NCBI GenBank assembly: GCA_002298155.1
Contig: DBME01000424.1
Coordinates: forward strand, 1-7,992
Reading direction: 5' to 3'
Length of the DNA stretch: 7,992 bases
Source of the DNA: Holophagaceae bacterium UBA706
GTDB taxonomy: Bacteria > Acidobacteriota > Holophagae > Holophagales > Holophagaceae
The notes beneath the pieces are model-generated. The model was not told where the DNA came from. It saw nothing but the letters and a program-made list of their open reading frames with translations, and did no database searches. This document shows positions 5,629 to 7,992 of this stretch, one piece after another. The position numbers and the translations under genes are program-made. Numbering within the stretch: the stretch's first letter is position 1; the number at the start of each line of letters is the position of its first letter.

Positions 5629-6360
5629 ATGGGGTTGCTGGTGCTGGTGTGCGGCGCGCTCTGCTATGCAGGGTTCCTGGCCGCGTTCACCTACCTGGTG
5701 GGGTTCGTGGGTGATTTCGCCGTGCCCCGGACGGTGTCCTCGGGGCCCCTGGTGCCCGCGGGGACGGCGCTGGCCGTGGACCTCGCCCTCCTGGCGGCAT
5801 TCGGACTGCAGCACAGCCTCATGGCCCGGCAGGGCTTCAAGCGGGGCTGGATCCGCCTGGTGCCCCCGGCGCTGGAACGCAGCGTCTACGTGCTCGCCTC
5901 GAGCCTGGCCCTGGCCCTGCTCTTCTGGGGATGGCGGCCCCTGCCGGCCCCGGTCTGGAACCTGACGGCACCGGGCGCCCGGTGGGCGATGGAGGGGGTC
6001 TTCTGGCTGGGATGGGTGATGGTGCTGGTCAGCACCTTCCACCTCAGCCACGGGGGGCTCTTCGGGCTGAGCCAGGCGTGGCGGCGGTTCCGGGGGCAGC
6101 CGGAGCGGGAGCTCTCCTTCCGCACGCCCGGACTCTACCGCCTGGTGCGCCACCCCCTGATGCTGGGCTTCCTGCTGGCCTTCTGGGCCACGCCCTCCAT
6201 GGATGCGGGGCACCTGCTCCTGGCGTCGGGCATGACGCTCTACATCCTGGTGGGCACGCATTTCGAGGAAAAGGACCTGCGCCGGACGCTGGGCCCGGAC
6301 TACGAGGCCTACCGGCGCGAAGTGCCCATGCTGCTGCCCCTGCCCCGCCGGCGGAAGTGA
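5629..6360 (+). CDS. mddA: MddA/NnrU-like integral membrane methyltransferase (probable methanethiol S-methyltransferase)
   Basis: This 243-residue membrane protein has about five to six helices. The C-terminal half carries the isoprenylcysteine-carboxylmethyltransferase-type signature GLYRLVRHPLMLG (168-180), then FWATP (185-189), and EEKDL with DYEAYRREVPMLLP (213-237). These form the S-adenosylmethionine and substrate site in this fold. The N-terminal half has AFGLQHSLMAR (57-67) and VPPALERSVYV (78-88), which I associate with MddA, the enzyme methylating methanethiol to dimethyl sulfide; NnrU proteins are relatives. The substrate is inferred from memory of the family. The ATG at 5629 is preferred over an in-frame ATG at 5494 because GGGAGGGG precedes it, the hydrophobic helix starts here, and the longer form would overlap the upstream gene by a Pro/Arg-rich segment of shadow sequence. 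It is the last gene of the lptFG-led group. Confidence 0.8.
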   Translation: MGLLVLVCGALCYAGFLAAFTYLVGFVGDFAVPRTVSSGPLVPAGTALAVDLALLAAFGLQHSLMARQGFKRGWIRLVPPALERSVYVLASSLALALLFWGWRPLPAPVWNLTAPGARWAMEGVFWLGWVMVLVSTFHLSHGGLFGLSQAWRRFRGQPERELSFRTPGLYRLVRHPLMLGFLLAFWATPSMDAGHLLLASGMTLYILVGTHFEEKDLRRTLGPDYEAYRREVPMLLPLPRRRK

Positions 6361-6389
6361 TCCGGGAGGCTGGCTCTTTGCCGTGGCGC

Positions 6390-6929
6390 CTACCAGGTGA
6401 TGACGAAGGTGCAGGTCTCCCCGCCGCTCTTGCGGGTGGGGCGCTCGGGGTCCAGGGCCACGCTCACGAAGCTCCCTGCGGGCTTCATGCGGTTGGCCAT
6501 GGCGGTGATGATCCCCCGGTCGAAATCCGAGGGGTAGGGGTTGTCGCAGATGATCAGGGCCCTGCGCTCCCCGGCGGGCACGAAGCGGTAGGAGCCGATG
6601 GGACCGCCGCGGTGGTTCATCTGGTAGGCCACATCGATGGCGGCCAGCCCCTTCTCGAGGGTGTCGATGCTGGGGGGGAACTTGGCCTGTTCGGGGATCT
6701 TCTGGCCGATGCTGAAGAGGGTGTTGGGGCCCAGGGTCTGGGCGATCTCCTGGAAGGCGTCGAGCCAGTCCTGCTGCCGGTACCAGATCCCCGGCTGGGG
6801 ATCCCGGATGCCGTGGGCGGCCAGCACCCGCTGGGCCCGGTCCTCGCCGAACATCATGCCCTTGACGATGGAAAGGACCGTCTCCCCGGTGACTTCGACC
6901 TTGTGGGACGCGGCTAGGTAAGGCTGCAT
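6390..6929 (-). CDS. Conserved hypothetical protein, possibly V4R/heme-NO-binding-like
   Basis: This 179-residue soluble protein has no signal peptide or membrane segment. The N-terminal part (about 10-65) looks helical and includes GIWYRQQDWLDAFQEIA (47-63). It is followed by LFSIGQKIPE (71-80), a helix with DVAYQMNHRGG (99-109), the pair GSYRF (112-116) and CDNPYPSDFDRGII (128-141), and a C-terminus ending RKSGGETCTFVITW (166-179). The late Gly-Gly-x-x-C-x-F/Y strand recalls the ends of V4R and heme-NO-binding domains, small-molecule sensors; that resemblance is weak. C128 and C173 could be ligand or redox residues. The ATG at 6929 has GGAG six bases upstream; a longer frame extends into intergenic sequence. 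It converges on the methyltransferase gene with a 29-base gap and is divergent from rocD. I saw no terminator in that gap. Confidence 0.8.
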   Translation of the reverse strand: MQPYLAASHKVEVTGETVLSIVKGMMFGEDRAQRVLAAHGIRDPQPGIWYRQQDWLDAFQEIAQTLGPNTLFSIGQKIPEQAKFPPSIDTLEKGLAAIDVAYQMNHRGGPIGSYRFVPAGERRALIICDNPYPSDFDRGIITAMANRMKPAGSFVSVALDPERPTRKSGGETCTFVITW

Positions 6930-6964
6930 GGGCGGACTCCGGACCTGAAAAACGGGATGCCCAC

Positions 6965-6992
6965 TGTTTACACCGATTTCTATGGAATTCAA
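6965..6992 (-). promoter_or_regulatory. Candidate promoter for the conserved hypothetical gene
   Basis: On the minus strand TTGAAT (6992-6987, 4 of 6 to TTGACA), a 16-base spacer and TAAACA (6970-6965, 3 of 6) lie about 36 bases upstream of the ATG at 6929, in the most AT-rich part of the divergent region. A small imperfect inverted repeat GATGAC-CAAA-GTCACC (6998-7013) lies immediately upstream and could be an operator shared with rocD. Matches are weak. Confidence 0.25.
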
Positions 6993-7032
6993 GCGTTGAT
7001 GACCAAAGTCACCATCCCGAGGGTTGGGGGTT

Positions 7033-7101
7033 CTCAAGGGCGGGACCGCCCGGTACGCTTTGAGGCAGCGAGCGTCACGTCCCGCAAGGACGGGTTCGCC
7101 C
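7033..7101 (+). promoter_or_regulatory. Structured leader upstream of rocD
   Basis: Several nested inverted repeats precede rocD. CTCAA (7033-7037) pairs with TTGAG (7060-7064), enclosing GGGCGG (7038-7043) and CCGCCC (7046-7051). A second stem is CGTCC (7078-7082) with GGACG (7088-7092), followed by GGG-TTCG-CCC (7092-7101) just before the AGGAG ribosome binding site (7104-7108). A weak promoter, TTCTCA (7031-7036) with 17 bases to TACGCT (7054-7059), overlaps the first structure, so it may be DNA-level operator symmetry, an RNA leader or chance in GC-rich sequence. No known riboswitch is recognised. Confidence 0.3.
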
Positions 7102-7114
7102 ACAGGAGCCCCCC

Positions 7115-7992
7115 ATGACGACGACAACCCGAAGCCAGTCCTTCATCGGACAGGAAGACAAATTCGGCGCCCACAACTACCATCCCCTGGACGTGGTCTG
7201 CACCAAGGGCAAGGGCGTCTTCCTCACGGACGTGGATGGCAAGGACTACATGGATTTCCTGGCAGCCTACTCGGCCGTCAACCAGGGCCACAACCATCCC
7301 CGCATCGCCGAGGCGATGATCGCGCAGATCCGCAACCTGGCCCTGACCAGCCGCGCCTTCCGCAACGACCAGTTCCCTCCCCTCCTCGAGAAGCTCTGCA
7401 CCCTGACCGGCTTCGACAAGGCCCTGCTCATGAACAGCGGCGCCGAGGCCGTGGAGACCGCCCTGAAGGCCATGCGCAAGTGGGGCTATGACAAGAAGGG
7501 CATCGAGTATCCCAAGGCCGAGATCATCGTGGCCGACGGCAACTTCCACGGCCGCACCACCACCATCGTGGGCTTCTCCACCGACCCCGATTCCACCAGC
7601 CGCTTCGGCCCCTTCACCCCCGGCTTCAAGATCGTCCCCTACGGCGACCTCAAGGCCGTGGCCGACGCCATCACCCCCAACACCTGCGCCATCTTCATGG
7701 AGCCCATCCAGGGCGAAGGCGGCGTGGTCATCCCGCCCAAGGGCTTCCTCAAGGGCCTGCGCGACCTGGCTGACAAGAACAACCTCCTCCTGGTCCTGGA
7801 CGAGATCCAGTCCGGCCTGGGCCGCACCGGCAAGCTCTTCGCGTTCGAGCACGAGGGCATCCGCCCCGACGGCGTCACCATCGGCAAGGCCCTCTCCGGC
7901 GGCTTCTACCCCGTCAGCGCCTTCCTGGCCTCCAACGAGGTCATGGACGTGTTCACCCCCGGCATCCACGGCTCCACCTACGGCGGCAACCC
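7115..7992 (+). CDS. rocD: Ornithine aminotransferase (3' end beyond the window)
   Basis: This is the first 292 residues of a class III pyridoxal-phosphate aminotransferase that converts ornithine and 2-oxoglutarate to glutamate-5-semialdehyde and glutamate, linking arginine/ornithine to proline and glutamate. RocD-type motifs are clear: NYHPLDVV (21-28), FLAAYSAVNQGH (48-59), LTSRAFRND (77-85), MNSGAEAVETA (106-116), the cofactor-stacking FHGRTTT (144-150), EPIQGEGGV (196-204), DEIQSGLGRTG (229-239) and the Schiff-base lysine K258 in IGKALSGG, then HGSTYGGN (285-292). About 100 C-terminal residues are missing, judging from the usual length near 400. The ATG at 7115 has AGGAG at 7104-7108, six bases upstream. 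It is divergent from the conserved hypothetical gene; nothing visible links it functionally to the envelope genes to its left. Confidence 0.96.
   Translation, partial: MTTTTRSQSFIGQEDKFGAHNYHPLDVVCTKGKGVFLTDVDGKDYMDFLAAYSAVNQGHNHPRIAEAMIAQIRNLALTSRAFRNDQFPPLLEKLCTLTGFDKALLMNSGAEAVETALKAMRKWGYDKKGIEYPKAEIIVADGNFHGRTTTIVGFSTDPDSTSRFGPFTPGFKIVPYGDLKAVADAITPNTCAIFMEPIQGEGGVVIPPKGFLKGLRDLADKNNLLLVLDEIQSGLGRTGKLFAFEHEGIRPDGVTIGKALSGGFYPVSAFLASNEVMDVFTPGIHGSTYGGN

Noticed and set aside
6345..6395. Possible bidirectional terminator between the convergent methyltransferase and hypothetical genes
   Set aside because: Only short GC palindromes (CCGCCGGCGG, GGCGCC) without T-runs are present. They are expected by chance at this base composition.
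6930..7127. Upstream extension of the conserved hypothetical protein on the minus strand
   Set aside because: It crosses the whole divergent control region and the rocD start. The ATG at 6929 has a well-spaced GGAG.
7024..7491. Plus-strand frame overlapping the rocD start
   Set aside because: It is out of frame with rocD, and its translation is Arg/Pro/Gly/His-rich. The rocD frame has all expected aminotransferase motifs.
1..7992. CRISPR arrays, insertion sequences, phage attachment sites beside tRNA-Gln
   Set aside because: No spaced direct repeats, transposase or integrase genes, or duplicated tRNA 3' end were seen in the window.

Overview
The window is GC-rich, with strong G/C bias at third codon positions. 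It looks like a piece of a Gram-negative chromosome: it carries arabinose-5-phosphate isomerase (Kdo/LPS synthesis) and LptF/LptG permease domains (LPS export). A SpoVG-family regulator beside a tRNA-Gln, together with the general protein style, suggests an Acidobacteriota relative such as the Holophaga/Geothrix group. That placement is an inference from memory of similar proteins, not a demonstrated assignment. No mobile element, phage gene or CRISPR array is visible, and no gene-free stretch exceeds about 190 bases.

Layout, left to right. The left edge may hold the first 12 codons of a minus-strand gene. It is followed by tRNA-Gln(UUG) with an encoded CCA and a spoVG-family gene, both on the minus strand. 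A 117-bp divergent gap separates spoVG from kdsD on the plus strand. After an AT-rich 81-bp leader comes a 740-codon plus-strand gene in which an LptF-like and an LptG-like permease half are joined in one polypeptide. Its stop overlaps the GTG of a NapH/CcoG-like membrane iron-sulfur protein (GTGA, 4-base overlap). An unrecognised multi-pass membrane protein follows 17 bases later. After 49 more bases comes an MddA/NnrU-like integral membrane methyltransferase, whose ribosome binding site can be folded into a hairpin. A minus-strand conserved hypothetical gene converges on it. Across a 185-bp divergent region, rocD (ornithine aminotransferase) begins and runs off the right edge.

How the genes fit together. 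KdsD supplies the precursor for Kdo, and the fused permease would be the membrane part of the LPS transporter, so kdsD and lptFG form an envelope-biogenesis pair. The next three genes are all membrane proteins: an electron-carrying Fe-S protein, an unknown protein and a probable S-methyltransferase. They are physically coupled to the LPS permease gene and may form a small membrane redox/methylation module of unknown role. The most interesting items are the one-chain LptF-LptG fusion, this Fe-S/membrane/methyltransferase cassette, a 10-bp perfect inverted repeat inside the permease gene, and the hairpin covering the methyltransferase ribosome binding site.
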